From positions 1 to 64,000 of the forward strand of contig CADABQ010000003.1 in assembly GCA_902786205.1 (NCBI GenBank): a DNA stretch of 64,000 nucleotides. Direction: 5' to 3'. The stretch is from an uncultured Lachnospiraceae bacterium. Lineage in GTDB: Bacteria > Bacillota > Clostridia > Lachnospirales > Lachnospiraceae. The translations under genes were made by a program, and so were the position numbers. Position 1 is the stretch's first letter, and every line of letters starts with the position of its first letter. This document shows positions 1 to 9,172 of this stretch, piece after piece. Under the pieces are notes generated by a model. It had not been told where the DNA came from. It ran no database searches and worked only from the letters and a program-made list of their open reading frames with translations.

Positions 1-57
1 GAAGAGACTGATACTTTATACTCTTTTTTATCTGTTCTCAAAATGGAAGAAAAATAA
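1..57 (+). CDS. Possible 3' end of an upstream gene (partial)
   Basis: Frame 1 is open from the window edge to a TAA at 55-57 and gives 18 residues ending in VLKMEEK. The following 78 bases to the flavin reductase look non-coding. The piece is too short for family assignment, and an open frame of this length is expected by chance. It is listed only because a co-directional gene could end here. Confidence 0.25.
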   Translation, partial: EETDTLYSFLSVLKMEEK

Positions 58-135
58 CAATTGGGAACTACAAATATCTGTTTAATCAGCAGACACTATG
101 TAAAACAATTTTAGATCTGAGAAAGGAGTTTTTTT

Positions 136-645
136 ATGTCAAATTGGAAAAAAATTGTCCCTGAGGAAATCGCAAAAAATCCATTTCAACTAATCGGAAA
201 AGACTGGGCACTTGTCACAGCCGGTAATCAGGAAAAAGTTAATACTATGACAATTTCATGGGGTGGCGTTGGTGTTATGTGGGGAAAACCTGTCGCTTTT
301 GTATTTATCCGTCCACAACGATATACAAAAGAATTTATTGATGCACAAGAAGAATTATCTCTTAGTTTTTACGATGAAAAGTATCGTGATATGCTCTCTT
401 TTATGGGAAGCAAATCTGGTAGAGATTTAGATAAGATTAAAGAAATGGGATTAACACTCAACTTTGAAAAAAAAGTTCCATATTTTGAAGAAGCAAATAT
501 GGTTTTATCTCTCAAAAAATTATACAAACAGGATCTTACAAAGGAAAGTTTCCTAGATACTTCATGTATTACCAAATGGTATTCTAACAACGATTATCAT
601 ACTATGTACGTTTGTGAAATTACAGATGTTCAAATCGCAGAATAA
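136..645 (+). CDS. Flavin reductase-like domain protein
   Basis: 169 residues, about the size of single-domain flavin reductase-like (FMN-binding split-barrel) proteins. The N-terminal part, 'LVTAG' then 'NTMTISWGG', matches the family's usual opening, where FMN binds. Members are NAD(P)H:flavin reductases or flavoproteins of unknown partner; the substrate cannot be read here. The ATG at 136 follows a clear GAAAGGAG ribosome site. It is convergent with the DUF5688 gene and appears monocistronic. Family is fairly sure; precise function is unknown. Confidence 0.8.
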   Translation: MSNWKKIVPEEIAKNPFQLIGKDWALVTAGNQEKVNTMTISWGGVGVMWGKPVAFVFIRPQRYTKEFIDAQEELSLSFYDEKYRDMLSFMGSKSGRDLDKIKEMGLTLNFEKKVPYFEEANMVLSLKKLYKQDLTKESFLDTSCITKWYSNNDYHTMYVCEITDVQIAE

Positions 646-686
646 CAGAAACTTACTTCACAAGTTTTGATAGTTTAGCGGTAGTC

Positions 687-716
687 GCCAAAGTCCCCTA
701 TGGTGCGGACTTTGGC
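687..716. other. Perfect inverted repeat between convergent genes
   Basis: Arms GCCAAAGTCC (687-696) and GGACTTTGGC (707-716) form a perfect 10-bp stem with a 10-nt loop. It lies between the convergent flavin reductase and DUF5688 genes, where a bidirectional terminator would be expected. No T-tract follows on either strand, so intrinsic termination is uncertain. Confidence 0.55.
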
Positions 717-738
717 TCATTACTTGCATATTTTCTAA

Positions 739-1659
739 TTATAGAAGAATCTTATCTTCTTCTAACACATACTCATATATATGTTGTGCTAAAATTTCTT
801 CGTCCAAAACTTGTGTTTGATTTACTTCCTGTACCATTGCTTCTAATTCATCTTTTCTATAATCTTTCTTTGGCAAAATCAAAAATTCATGAATACTTGA
901 GGGCAACAAATATAAATCATTTTGAAAAGATTTAGCAATTTTTTTTAATAGATCTGTATATAAAATTACAGCTGCACCATTGATTCCAGTTTTATTTGTA
1001 AGCACATATATCATAAAGTCTTTATCTTTATTCGCATTTTCTGCTATCTCCTGTAATGTCAATTCCCAATCCTCTACTTTATAGGAACACATACATCTCA
1101 TGATCACATCTGCCAACTTAGACAACCTTGCAGGAAACATTCTTTGCGTATTAATTTTTGCAATCTCATATAATTCCTCTATCGTAACCATCCATGTTTC
1201 AAATAAACTATTATTAATGACAAAGGATTGAATGCCTGACTTATTTTCTTCCACAAGATAATAAAATGTAATTGCTAAATCCAAATATTTGATGTGTGGT
1301 ACACTTTCTAAGAAAATTTTATTTTTTTCATAATTGACCAATCGGCAGTATACTTTTGACATACATTCAGAAAAGTTGGTCGTCTCTTCTGCTGTTTTTG
1401 GTTGATACTTCATTGCATTTTCATAGGTGATTACCACATCTTCAATGATTTCTTCTATACTAGCCCCTTCACAATATTGCTCATAATATTGTTCTAAATA
1501 TAAAGTAGGAGAAATATTAGTTCCCTTTTTTTGAATTAGTATCGTGTCTAGCTCAATATTATTATTCTTTAAAACAGAAGAAATAGTAATGTTATACCCG
1601 GAACCAAAACGTTCCTCTAAAGCTTTTTTTAAGTTTAAATTAAATTTATTATATTCCAT
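739..1659 (-). CDS. DUF5688 family protein
   Basis: About 306 residues from the ATG at 1659; a TTG at 1677 would add six. Neither start has a clear Shine-Dalgarno site, so the start is uncertain. The segment 'VPHIKYLDLAITFYYLV' and the overall plan resemble DUF5688, a family I know mainly from Lachnospiraceae, where it occurs in many copies without a known function. No signal peptide, membrane segment or catalytic motif is evident. It is probably a soluble cytoplasmic protein. Its 5' flank contains several short inverted repeats. Confidence 0.6.
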   Translation of the reverse strand: MEYNKFNLNLKKALEERFGSGYNITISSVLKNNNIELDTILIQKKGTNISPTLYLEQYYEQYCEGASIEEIIEDVVITYENAMKYQPKTAEETTNFSECMSKVYCRLVNYEKNKIFLESVPHIKYLDLAITFYYLVEENKSGIQSFVINNSLFETWMVTIEELYEIAKINTQRMFPARLSKLADVIMRCMCSYKVEDWELTLQEIAENANKDKDFMIYVLTNKTGINGAAVILYTDLLKKIAKSFQNDLYLLPSSIHEFLILPKKDYRKDELEAMVQEVNQTQVLDEEILAQHIYEYVLEEDKILL

Positions 1660-1730
1660 ATATTTGTTCGAAACCAACTGTTGTTTTTTATTTTGTAAAG
1701 CAACAGCATTTCTCTTTTGCTGCTTTACTC

Positions 1731-1751
1731 TGTTGCATAATCATTGCAACA
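1731..1751. repeat. Perfect palindrome upstream of the DUF5688 gene
   Basis: TGTTGCA (1731-1737) and TGCAACA (1745-1751) are perfect inverted arms around a 7-nt spacer. A second imperfect hairpin, built from AAAGCAACAGCA and TGCTGCTTT, lies just beside it at about 1697-1726. Both sit in the 5' flank of the minus-strand DUF5688 gene and could be an operator. No regulator gene is adjacent. Confidence 0.5.
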
Positions 1752-1868
1752 AATATGAAATGAAATGTTGTAATAATATTTAATAATGTTTTCGTTGTTA
1801 TAAATATTGGAAAATCACAGAAGACTTTCTGTTTTCATTTGAAATAAGAATATCCTAATTATAACAAG

Positions 1869-1902
1869 AGGGAGAAAAACTTTCAAGAAAATTTTTCTCC
1901 CT
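1869..1902 (-). terminator. Probable terminator of the GGDEF-EAL gene
   Basis: AGGGAGAAAAA (1869-1879) pairs with TTTTTCTCCCT (1892-1902), an 11-bp perfect stem with a 12-nt loop, about 60 bases past the stop of the cyclic-di-GMP gene. The trailing T-tract on the minus strand is poor, so efficiency is unclear. Confidence 0.5.
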
Positions 1903-1962
1903 TTATAAAAATTTAATAATCTAACCAAAAACGCATATAAATGCTAAGATATATAATTATTT

Positions 1963-3552
1963 CTAATCGATGTTTTCCTGTTGAAATAAATTATGTATTT
2001 TTTCGGAATCAGTATTTTTTAACAAAGAATCCGCATCCACTTTTGATACCGGTACGCTATATAAATACCCCTGCACAATATTACACTGTGCTTTTTTCAA
2101 GAAAGATGCCTGCTCTGCACTTTCTACTCCTTCTGCAATTACATCTAAATCAAAGTTTCGCGCTAAAGTAATAATTGCTGAAACGATTGCTTTATCACTT
2201 TTGTCCTCAATAATGGTATCCATAAAGCTCTTATCAATTTTAATATTACTAACTGGTAAATACTTTAAATAGTTCATAGAAGAATATCCGGTTCCAAAAT
2301 CATCCAATGATATTTTAATCCCGATTTCTTTCAATCGTTGGATGGTATCAATAGAATAGGTAATATCATCTAATGCGATGCTTTCTGTAATCTCTAATTC
2401 TAAATCTTCTGGATGAATTTGTGCTTCCTTAACAGCAGCTTCTACCGTTTCTACTAAATTAGAATCTCTGAATTGTCTTGCAGATAAATTTACAGCAATT
2501 GTTAAATTTTTATAGCCCATATTTTGCCATTCTTTCAATTGACGACAGGCCTCAAATAAAACCCAACTTCCAATACTGGAAATCATTCCTGTATCCTCTG
2601 CCAGAGGAATGAATTTATCTGCTGTAATAATTCCTTTTTCCGGATGATTCCAACGAACTAATGCTTCAAATCCAACGATTTGATCTGTATCCAAATCTAC
2701 TTGCGCCTGATAATACAATTCAAATTGTCCATTTGAAATAGCTGTATGTAATTCTGATTGTGTTTCCATTTTTGTAACAATATGTGTATCTAAAGACGGC
2801 TCATAAAAGCTGACTGTATTTTTTCCTAATCCCTTTGCATGATATAATGCAACATCGACATTCTTTAATAAATTTTGCGAACTATTACTATCCTTTGGCG
2901 CAACTGCAACACCTATACTACAGGTAATAAAAAATTCTTTTAATGATAATGTAAATGGCTGTGCAAATATTTTTTGAATATTTTGTATCTTATTTTCATA
3001 TTCCCACATATTTATTACATTTTCGGATAAGATTATAAATTCATCTCCGCCAAATCTAGCAAGATAATCATTTTTATCAATGACTTGTTTCAAACGCTCC
3101 GCACAATCAATTAATAACTCATCTCCATAAGAGTGTCCTAATGTATCATTAATTTCTTTAAAATTATCCAAATCTATATACATAATCGGTAAAATATGCC
3201 CCTTCTTTAAGGTTGAAAGAGTATATTCCAAGTATTCTGTAAAGGCTACTCTATTTGGAAGCTCTGTTAAATAATCTACATATGCAAGCTTTTTATTTCT
3301 TGCATCACTTACTTTTAATTCTTCATATTTTACATCCAATTCCTGATTTGCCGTTTGTAATTGTTTATACGCCTCTTCTAATTTTATATATTTTTCTTCC
3401 AGCTGCTTTTTTTCTCCATTTACAGCACGATTCACAAGTGATTTCTTCCAGCTGGTAGCTAATACCAAAACTAATACAATAATTAATATAATTCCAAAAA
3501 TAAACTCCCAAGTATGAATATGGCTGAAAAAAATACTCATTATGCACAACAA
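1963..3552 (-). CDS. Membrane-anchored GGDEF-EAL cyclic-di-GMP enzyme
   Basis: 529 residues. One transmembrane helix lies at about residues 15-35, then a coiled-coil linker (about 40-90), a GGDEF domain and an EAL domain. The GGDEF motif is intact (168-172). The EAL motif (296-298), the NLSARQF segment, DDFGTGYSS and the late AEGVES are all present, so both diguanylate cyclase and phosphodiesterase activity are chemically possible. The usual RxxD inhibitory site before GGDEF reads DKND, so product inhibition through that site is unlikely. There is no separate sensor domain. The start is probably TTG at 3552, because GAGGG lies 7 nt upstream; the ATG at 3540 is further from that site. Confidence 0.93.
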   Translation of the reverse strand: MLCIMSIFFSHIHTWEFIFGIILIIVLVLVLATSWKKSLVNRAVNGEKKQLEEKYIKLEEAYKQLQTANQELDVKYEELKVSDARNKKLAYVDYLTELPNRVAFTEYLEYTLSTLKKGHILPIMYIDLDNFKEINDTLGHSYGDELLIDCAERLKQVIDKNDYLARFGGDEFIILSENVINMWEYENKIQNIQKIFAQPFTLSLKEFFITCSIGVAVAPKDSNSSQNLLKNVDVALYHAKGLGKNTVSFYEPSLDTHIVTKMETQSELHTAISNGQFELYYQAQVDLDTDQIVGFEALVRWNHPEKGIITADKFIPLAEDTGMISSIGSWVLFEACRQLKEWQNMGYKNLTIAVNLSARQFRDSNLVETVEAAVKEAQIHPEDLELEITESIALDDITYSIDTIQRLKEIGIKISLDDFGTGYSSMNYLKYLPVSNIKIDKSFMDTIIEDKSDKAIVSAIITLARNFDLDVIAEGVESAEQASFLKKAQCNIVQGYLYSVPVSKVDADSLLKNTDSEKIHNLFQQENID

Positions 3553-3625
3553 CTTTCATCCCTCTTTTCTATCTCATATATTGCTTCACTCTCCCCAGAT
3601 CAGCAATCTTTAATAACACAATATT

Positions 3626-3676
3626 AAGTTTACATTCCATTTGTGTTGAAAATGCGACACAATGGAACATAAACTT
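3626..3676 (-). terminator. Long hairpin after the antiporter gene
   Basis: An imperfect 20-bp inverted repeat (3626-3646 with 3657-3676; arms begin AAGTTTACATTCC and end GGAACATAAACTT) lies 28 bases past the antiporter stop. It is likely the end of that transcript. The T-tract is weak, so it may be an RNA-stabilising structure instead. Confidence 0.5.
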
Positions 3677-3703
3677 AAACATTTTCTTTTTCATTCTATT
3701 ACT

Positions 3704-4897
3704 TTATATTACCTGTTCATCCTTTTTAAATACAATTTTTAAAAAGATTGGTGCAATAATCGTTGTAGCTACTACCATAAGGACAATCGGTCCTTGTAAA
3801 CTGGATGGCATTAAAGCTTTTCCACCTTTATCCATTACTACCAATGCCACCTCACCACGCGAAACCATTCCGGAACCAATCTGTAAACATTCTTTATTGC
3901 TATATTTGAATAACTTTGCACCCAAGCCACAACCAATTATTTTAGCGATAACCGCAATTACTATAATTAAACCAGTAAATAGAATAACCTGTATTGACAT
4001 TTTTGGCAATGTAACTTTAATACCGATGCTGGCAAAAAAGATAGGTGATAGCATTAAATAAGATAATGTGCTAAATCTCTTTTCAATGTATTCTTTACGT
4101 TGTGTTTGTGAAATAACAAGTCCTGCCAAATAAGCACCTGTAATATCTGCCACACCAAAATATACTTCAGCCACGTAGGACATAAGCAAACAGAAAACAA
4201 ATGCCACAATTACAAATCTTCTTCGATCCTTATCGGCATGCTCTGTCCATACTTTAAAAATACGATAAAAAACATATCCAGCAATTCCGGCAAGAAGAAA
4301 GAACAATACGATTTTCAATAAAACCGGACCTATTGCTGCATCACTAGATGGATCGCCAACACTTGTAATGATGGTCAATGCGATAATACCTAAAATATCA
4401 TCAATAATTGCGGCTCCCATAATCGCATTTCCAGCTGCACAATTAAGTTTTCCTAACTCTTTTAACGTTTCAACTGTTATACTAACTGATGTGGCTGTTA
4501 AAATAACGCCTATAAAGATATTTTGATAAAAGAGTGAAGAAGTTGCATCCGAAGGAATTAATTTTCCGTTAAATATATAAGATAGAACATATCCTCCACC
4601 TAACGGAACCAATACTCCCAACATAGCAATAACAAATGCTGCTGCACCACATTTTTTCAATCCTACTATATCCGTTTCCAGACCAGCTGAAAACATCAAT
4701 ACTATAACCCCGATTTTAGCACATTCTGTAATAAAATCCGTTTCCGACAAAATGCCAAAGCAGGCAGGACCTAATATTAGTCCCGCCAATAATGCCCCCA
4801 CTACCTGTGGCATCTGAAAACGTTTTGTTAATAACCCTAATGCTTTTGTTCCAAGTAATATCAGTGCTAAATCCAATAAATATCCAATATCTTCCAT
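3704..4897 (-). CDS. Cation:proton antiporter (CPA2 family)
   Basis: 397 residues, almost entirely hydrophobic with about 12 predicted membrane helices. It matches the Na+/H+ or K+/H+ exchanger domain of the CPA2 family (NapA/GerN/KefB-like). The segment 'GAAIIDDILGII' contains the paired acidic residues expected of the ion-binding helix, and 'VSRGEVALVV' is the typical late motif. There is no C-terminal RCK/TrkA domain, so it is the short form. The ATG at 4897 follows GAGGTG at good spacing. It starts 27 bases past the alaS stop and may be co-transcribed with it. The transported ion cannot be assigned. Confidence 0.88.
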   Translation of the reverse strand: MEDIGYLLDLALILLGTKALGLLTKRFQMPQVVGALLAGLILGPACFGILSETDFITECAKIGVIVLMFSAGLETDIVGLKKCGAAAFVIAMLGVLVPLGGGYVLSYIFNGKLIPSDATSSLFYQNIFIGVILTATSVSITVETLKELGKLNCAAGNAIMGAAIIDDILGIIALTIITSVGDPSSDAAIGPVLLKIVLFFLLAGIAGYVFYRIFKVWTEHADKDRRRFVIVAFVFCLLMSYVAEVYFGVADITGAYLAGLVISQTQRKEYIEKRFSTLSYLMLSPIFFASIGIKVTLPKMSIQVILFTGLIIVIAVIAKIIGCGLGAKLFKYSNKECLQIGSGMVSRGEVALVVMDKGGKALMPSSLQGPIVLMVVATTIIAPIFLKIVFKKDEQVI

Positions 4898-4924
4898 TTT
4901 TCACACCTCACCCTCGTACAATGC

Positions 4925-7567
4925 TTAATCGCTTAATTGACTCTCTATTACAGCCTTTGCTTTATCAATTGCAGAATCTACTCCTGAAACATCTTTACCA
5001 CCGGCTTGTGCCATATTAGGACGTCCACCGCCGCCACCACCTACAAGACTTGCAATTTGCTTAATTAAGTTTCCTGCATGTGCACCTTTCTTAACGGCAC
5101 TATCTGTTGCCATAGCAACGAGACTTACTTTTCCATCTAACGCAGATGCTAAAACAATAACACCATCTTCTAGTTTAGATTTCAAATCATCCCCTAATGT
5201 TCTTAATCCATTCATGTCAACATCTGGCACTCTTGTAGCTAATACTTTTACTCCCTTTATTTCTTCTACTTGGTTCATTACATCACCAAGTGCCTCTTTT
5301 GCCGCTTTATCCTTTAATTTTTGATTTTCGGATAACAATGTTTTTATTTCTTCCTGCATTGTTTCAATTTTCTTTACAAGGTTCTGTGCATCTGTTTTTG
5401 CTGTTTTAGAAGCAGAAAATACTACATCTTCCATTCCCTTATAATAATCAAATACAGCCTGTCCAGTTAAAGCCTCAATACGACGAACACCTGCTGCAAT
5501 ACCACTTTCGGATACAATCTTAAACGTTGTGATATTGCTTGTGTTTGCAACATGGGTACCACCACAAAGTTCTGTACTGAAATCCCCCATTTTAACAACA
5601 CGAACCTGATCGCCATATTTTTCATCAAATAATGCCATAGCACCAGTCTTTTTTGCTTCCTCCAATGTCATGATTTGTGTTTCAACTGGAAGTGCATTTT
5701 CAATCTGCTCGTTCACAAGCTTTTCAACTTTGTCTAATTCTTCCTGTGTTAAGGCAGAATAATGATTAAAGTCGAAACGTAAACGCTCGGCATCTACATA
5801 AGAACCAGCCTGATGAACATGTGTACCTACAACATCTCTTAATGCTCTTTGTAATAAGTGTGTCGCACTATGATTCTTAGCTATTGCGATACGATTTTCT
5901 TTATTTACTTCCAAAGTAACCGTATCTCCCACTTTGAACATTCCTTTTGTTACAACACCAACATGGCCGACTTTTCCACCTTGTAATTTTATGGTATCCT
6001 TCACTTCGAATACATTATCACCATTTTTAATGAAACCAGTATCAGCCTGCTGTCCACCCATAGTTGCATAAAAAGGTGTCTCATCAACAAGAATTGTTCC
6101 TTCCGCACCATCTGTCAAGGCCTGTACCAGCGCTTTATCTGTTGTAAGAACAGTAATCTTTGATGTAGCAGTCAAATCGTGATATCCAACAAATTTTGTT
6201 GTGATTGCCGGGTCAATAGATTGATACACTGTTTCATCTGCACCCATATAGTTTGTTTCTTTTCTGGCATCTCTAGCTGCCTGTCTCTGTTTCTCCATTT
6301 CTGCATGGAAACCATCTTCATCAACAGAAATACCCTTTTCTTCTAAAATTTCTTTTGTCAAATCAAGTGGAAAACCATACGTATCATACAGCATAAATGC
6401 ATTTTTACCAGAAAGGCTATTTTCACCTTTCTTTGCCATCTCTTCTTCCATTTCTGCTAAGATAGTTAATCCTTGATCAATCGTTTTATTAAATTTGTTT
6501 TCCTCTTCTGTCAAAACATTGAAAATCATTTCTTTCATTTCTTCTAATTCAGGATAACCATCTTTAGATAATTCAATTACCGTGTTACTTAATTTAGCAA
6601 GAAATTTACCTTCAATGTTTAAAATACGTCCATGTCTGGCTGCTCTACGAACCAAACGGCGTAATACATAACCTCTTCCTTCATTTGATGGCATGATACC
6701 ATCTGAAATCATAAATGTAGCAGAACGGATATGATCAGTGATAACACGGATGGATACATCCTTATCTGCATCTTTTAAATATTCTGTATTTGCCAATTTA
6801 CAAACTTCATCCAATAATGCTTTGATCGTATCTGTCGCAAAGATAGAGTCAACATCTTGTACCACAACTGCAAGACGTTCTAATCCCATACCAGTATCAA
6901 TATTTTTATGTTCTAGTTCTGTATAATTACCTTTTCCATCGTTTTCAAACTGTGTAAATACGTTGTTCCAAATTTCCATGTAGCGGTCGCATTCACAACC
7001 TACTGTACAACCAGGTTCTCCGCATCCATATTTTTCTCCACGGTCATAATAGATTTCTGAACATGGACCACATGGACCAGCACCATGTTCCCAGAAATTA
7101 TCCTCTTTACCAAAGCGGAAAATTCTGTCTGCAGCAATTCCGATTTTTTTATTCCAAATATCAAACGCTTCATCATCTGTTTCGTATACAGATGGATACA
7201 GACGATTTTTGTCCAATCCGATTACTTCTGTTAGAAATTCCCAAGACCATGTAATGGCTTCTTCCTTAAAATAATCTCCAAATGAGAAGTTACCAAGCAT
7301 TTCAAAAAAAGTACCATGTCTGGCTGTCTTTCCTACATTTTCAATATCCCCTGTACGAATACATTTTTGGCAAGTAGCCACTCTTGTTCTAGGTGGTATT
7401 TCTTGTCCTGTAAAATATGGTTTTAAAGGTGCCATACCTGCATTTATCAGTAATAGACTATTATCATTATGAGGAACTAAAGAAAAGCTCTTCATCACTA
7501 AATGTCCTTTAGATGCAAAGAAATCTAAATACATCTTTCTTAATTCGTTTACACCGTATTTTTTCAC
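4925..7567 (-). CDS. alaS: Alanyl-tRNA synthetase
   Basis: 880 residues, full length for bacterial AlaS, which charges tRNA-Ala with alanine. The class II catalytic domain starts at the N-terminus. The editing-domain zinc ligands are present as HSATH near residue 565 and CGGTH near 667. The C-terminal DHHA1/C-Ala domain has the glycine-rich run ending GRPNMAQAGG. The start is GTG at 7567, with TAGGAGG seven bases upstream; no ATG alternative fits. It is driven by a consensus promoter and has no room for a T-box leader. Confidence 0.98.
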   Translation of the reverse strand: MKKYGVNELRKMYLDFFASKGHLVMKSFSLVPHNDNSLLLINAGMAPLKPYFTGQEIPPRTRVATCQKCIRTGDIENVGKTARHGTFFEMLGNFSFGDYFKEEAITWSWEFLTEVIGLDKNRLYPSVYETDDEAFDIWNKKIGIAADRIFRFGKEDNFWEHGAGPCGPCSEIYYDRGEKYGCGEPGCTVGCECDRYMEIWNNVFTQFENDGKGNYTELEHKNIDTGMGLERLAVVVQDVDSIFATDTIKALLDEVCKLANTEYLKDADKDVSIRVITDHIRSATFMISDGIMPSNEGRGYVLRRLVRRAARHGRILNIEGKFLAKLSNTVIELSKDGYPELEEMKEMIFNVLTEEENKFNKTIDQGLTILAEMEEEMAKKGENSLSGKNAFMLYDTYGFPLDLTKEILEEKGISVDEDGFHAEMEKQRQAARDARKETNYMGADETVYQSIDPAITTKFVGYHDLTATSKITVLTTDKALVQALTDGAEGTILVDETPFYATMGGQQADTGFIKNGDNVFEVKDTIKLQGGKVGHVGVVTKGMFKVGDTVTLEVNKENRIAIAKNHSATHLLQRALRDVVGTHVHQAGSYVDAERLRFDFNHYSALTQEELDKVEKLVNEQIENALPVETQIMTLEEAKKTGAMALFDEKYGDQVRVVKMGDFSTELCGGTHVANTSNITTFKIVSESGIAAGVRRIEALTGQAVFDYYKGMEDVVFSASKTAKTDAQNLVKKIETMQEEIKTLLSENQKLKDKAAKEALGDVMNQVEEIKGVKVLATRVPDVDMNGLRTLGDDLKSKLEDGVIVLASALDGKVSLVAMATDSAVKKGAHAGNLIKQIASLVGGGGGGRPNMAQAGGKDVSGVDSAIDKAKAVIESQLSD

Positions 7568-7616
7568 GTTTTCTGCCTCCTATACGTCCTATTTTTTCAC
7601 ATAAACATTCCATACT

Positions 7617-7645
7617 ATTATAAGTTTATTCACACGTTTTGTCAA
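7617..7645 (-). promoter_or_regulatory. Consensus sigma-A promoter of alaS
   Basis: On the minus strand, TTGACA (7640-7645), a 17-bp spacer, then TATAAT (7617-7622): a perfect match to the vegetative consensus. The leader to the GTG start is only about 45 nt. Confidence 0.9.
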
Positions 7646-7684
7646 TCAATGAAGTACAATACAACATTTGCAAAGTAATGGTTT

Positions 7685-7728
7685 CATAAAAGAAATAAGG
7701 AAGATGCCAACACTATTGCATCTTCCTT
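7685..7728 (-). terminator. Intrinsic terminator after the 47-aa membrane protein gene
   Basis: AAGGAAGATGC (7697-7707) and GCATCTTCCTT (7718-7728) form an 11-bp perfect stem. On the minus strand it is followed by a T-rich run (ATTTCTTTT). It ends the hisB-hisIE-small gene transcript before the alaS promoter. Confidence 0.85.
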
Positions 7729-7736
7729 ATACAACC

Positions 7737-7880
7737 CTATTTTTCCTGCGTTTCCTTTTTCTTACTATTTTTATCAGCCCATTTTTTCCCTACAAATATT
7801 CCTGCAACAACAATTGCAATATAAAGTATATATTTCACAATGTAAAAAGCAGTCATACCTAAAAGTGTTTGAAGTCCCAT
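7737..7880 (-). CDS. Small single-pass membrane protein, 47 aa
   Basis: ATG at 7880, stop TAG at 7737-7739. The ATG is preceded by GGGGAGGT at ideal spacing. The product has one hydrophobic helix (about residues 10-31, 'FYIVKYILYIAIVVAGIFVG') and then a highly charged lysine-rich tail ending KKKETQEK, so the tail is probably cytoplasmic by the positive-inside rule. It starts 13 bases after the hisIE stop and is followed directly by an intrinsic terminator, which supports it as the last gene of that operon. I do not recognise the family. Confidence 0.7.
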   Translation of the reverse strand: MGLQTLLGMTAFYIVKYILYIAIVVAGIFVGKKWADKNSKKKETQEK

Positions 7881-7893
7881 AACGCTACCTCCC

Positions 7894-9156
7894 CTATTTT
7901 CTATTTACTAATTCTTTTACAATATCATCCCATGTTACATCACATTCTGCCATAAGAACCATCATATGATATAAGAAATCACTGATCTCATATTTTAATT
8001 CTTCTGAATCTGGATTCTTTGCAGCAATCACCATTTCTGTAGCTTCCTCACCGCATTTCTTTAAAATCTTATCTAATCCATTATCAAAAAGATAGTTTGT
8101 ATAAGATCCCTCTTTTGGCTTTTGTCTTCTGTCTATAATGGTATGATAGGTATCCTCTAAAACAGTAAATGGATTGCTATCTACACATTCTCTTTTCATA
8201 ATAGTCGTAAAGAAACAACTTCTATTTCCTGTGTGACATGCGGCACCAATTTGATGTACTTTTGCAAGTAACGTATCGTTATCACAGTCTATTGTTAAAG
8301 ATTTTACATATTGATAATGTCCAGATGTATCCCCTTTGCACCATAACTCATCACGGCTTCTGCTCCAATATGTCATACGACCAGTTTCAATCGTATGGTT
8401 ATATGCTTCTTCATTCATATAAGCTACCATCAAAACTTCACCTGTCTTATAGTCTTGTACAACAACCGGTATCATACCATCACTGTTCAGTTTAAAATCA
8501 GAAAAATCTAAAAAACTCTTGTAGGTTTCTACATCGATCCCCTTTTCTTTCAAGGCATATTTTGCACGCATCAAGACTTTATTTTCAAAATGATTTGTTG
8601 CAACTCCAAGTACATGCTCTATTTCCATTAATTCTGCCAAATCATTTCGTACTAAGCTGTCACGAACAATAAATGTCATATCTGCATCACTTATATTATT
8701 TTTCAATTTGTTTGAAATAACTATATGTTTTAACACAACTCCATAAATGCCCATTTTCTTTAATTTAGAAAGTACAGAAATATTCTTGAACTCTCCCTTA
8801 GCATCCACTTCTGCAAAAATTTTGTCTGTTCCAAATCTCTGAGTTGCATCTTTTATAATTTTTTCATCTTCAATCAATTCTTCTCGAACGACTATTCGTG
8901 ATGCTCCACTATATAACACCTTTTTTATATCTTCAAATCGTTTTACATAGAAACCAACCATCATAGGAATGTCAATCATATGTGCAACTTCTCTTACAAT
9001 AGCCATAAAAGTTTCACGGCTAAAATCATCTTTTGCATAATTATACAGATATAATTGATCTGCCCCCTCATTATTATACTTTTCTGCCAGTCGAAGAACA
9101 CTACCCTTGGCTTCATTTTCCGTATTGATGTATGCGATAATTTTTTTTCCTGCCAT
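7894..9156 (-). CDS. hisIE: HisIE with a degenerate HisF-like N-terminal domain
   Basis: 420 residues from the ATG at 9156, which has a GGAGGGG site; the frame extends 39 codons further into hisB, without a good ribosome site. Residues about 1-210 resemble a HisA/HisF TIM barrel. About 215-320 is phosphoribosyl-AMP cyclohydrolase (HisI), with the [10 protein letters not shown] zinc/active-site motif. About 325-420 is phosphoribosyl-ATP pyrophosphatase (HisE), with KKCGEEATE. Together HisE and HisI perform steps 2 and 3 of histidine synthesis. In the barrel, the first-strand catalytic Asp of HisF aligns with Asn11, while the later 'VDAK' Asp is kept, so it is unlikely to be an active cyclase. 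It follows hisB by 16 bases. Confidence 0.93.
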   Translation of the reverse strand: MAGKKIIAYINTENEAKGSVLRLAEKYNNEGADQLYLYNYAKDDFSRETFMAIVREVAHMIDIPMMVGFYVKRFEDIKKVLYSGASRIVVREELIEDEKIIKDATQRFGTDKIFAEVDAKGEFKNISVLSKLKKMGIYGVVLKHIVISNKLKNNISDADMTFIVRDSLVRNDLAELMEIEHVLGVATNHFENKVLMRAKYALKEKGIDVETYKSFLDFSDFKLNSDGMIPVVVQDYKTGEVLMVAYMNEEAYNHTIETGRMTYWSRSRDELWCKGDTSGHYQYVKSLTIDCDNDTLLAKVHQIGAACHTGNRSCFFTTIMKRECVDSNPFTVLEDTYHTIIDRRQKPKEGSYTNYLFDNGLDKILKKCGEEATEMVIAAKNPDSEELKYEISDFLYHMMVLMAECDVTWDDIVKELVNRK

Positions 9157-9172
9157 TAAATCCCCTCCTATC

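Noticed and set aside
687..716. Classical intrinsic terminator
   Set aside because: The stem is perfect but no T-tract follows on either strand, so it is listed only as an inverted repeat.
7568..7645. T-box leader for alaS
   Set aside because: The consensus promoter leaves only about 45 nt of leader and no GGTGGTACCGCG-type motif is present.
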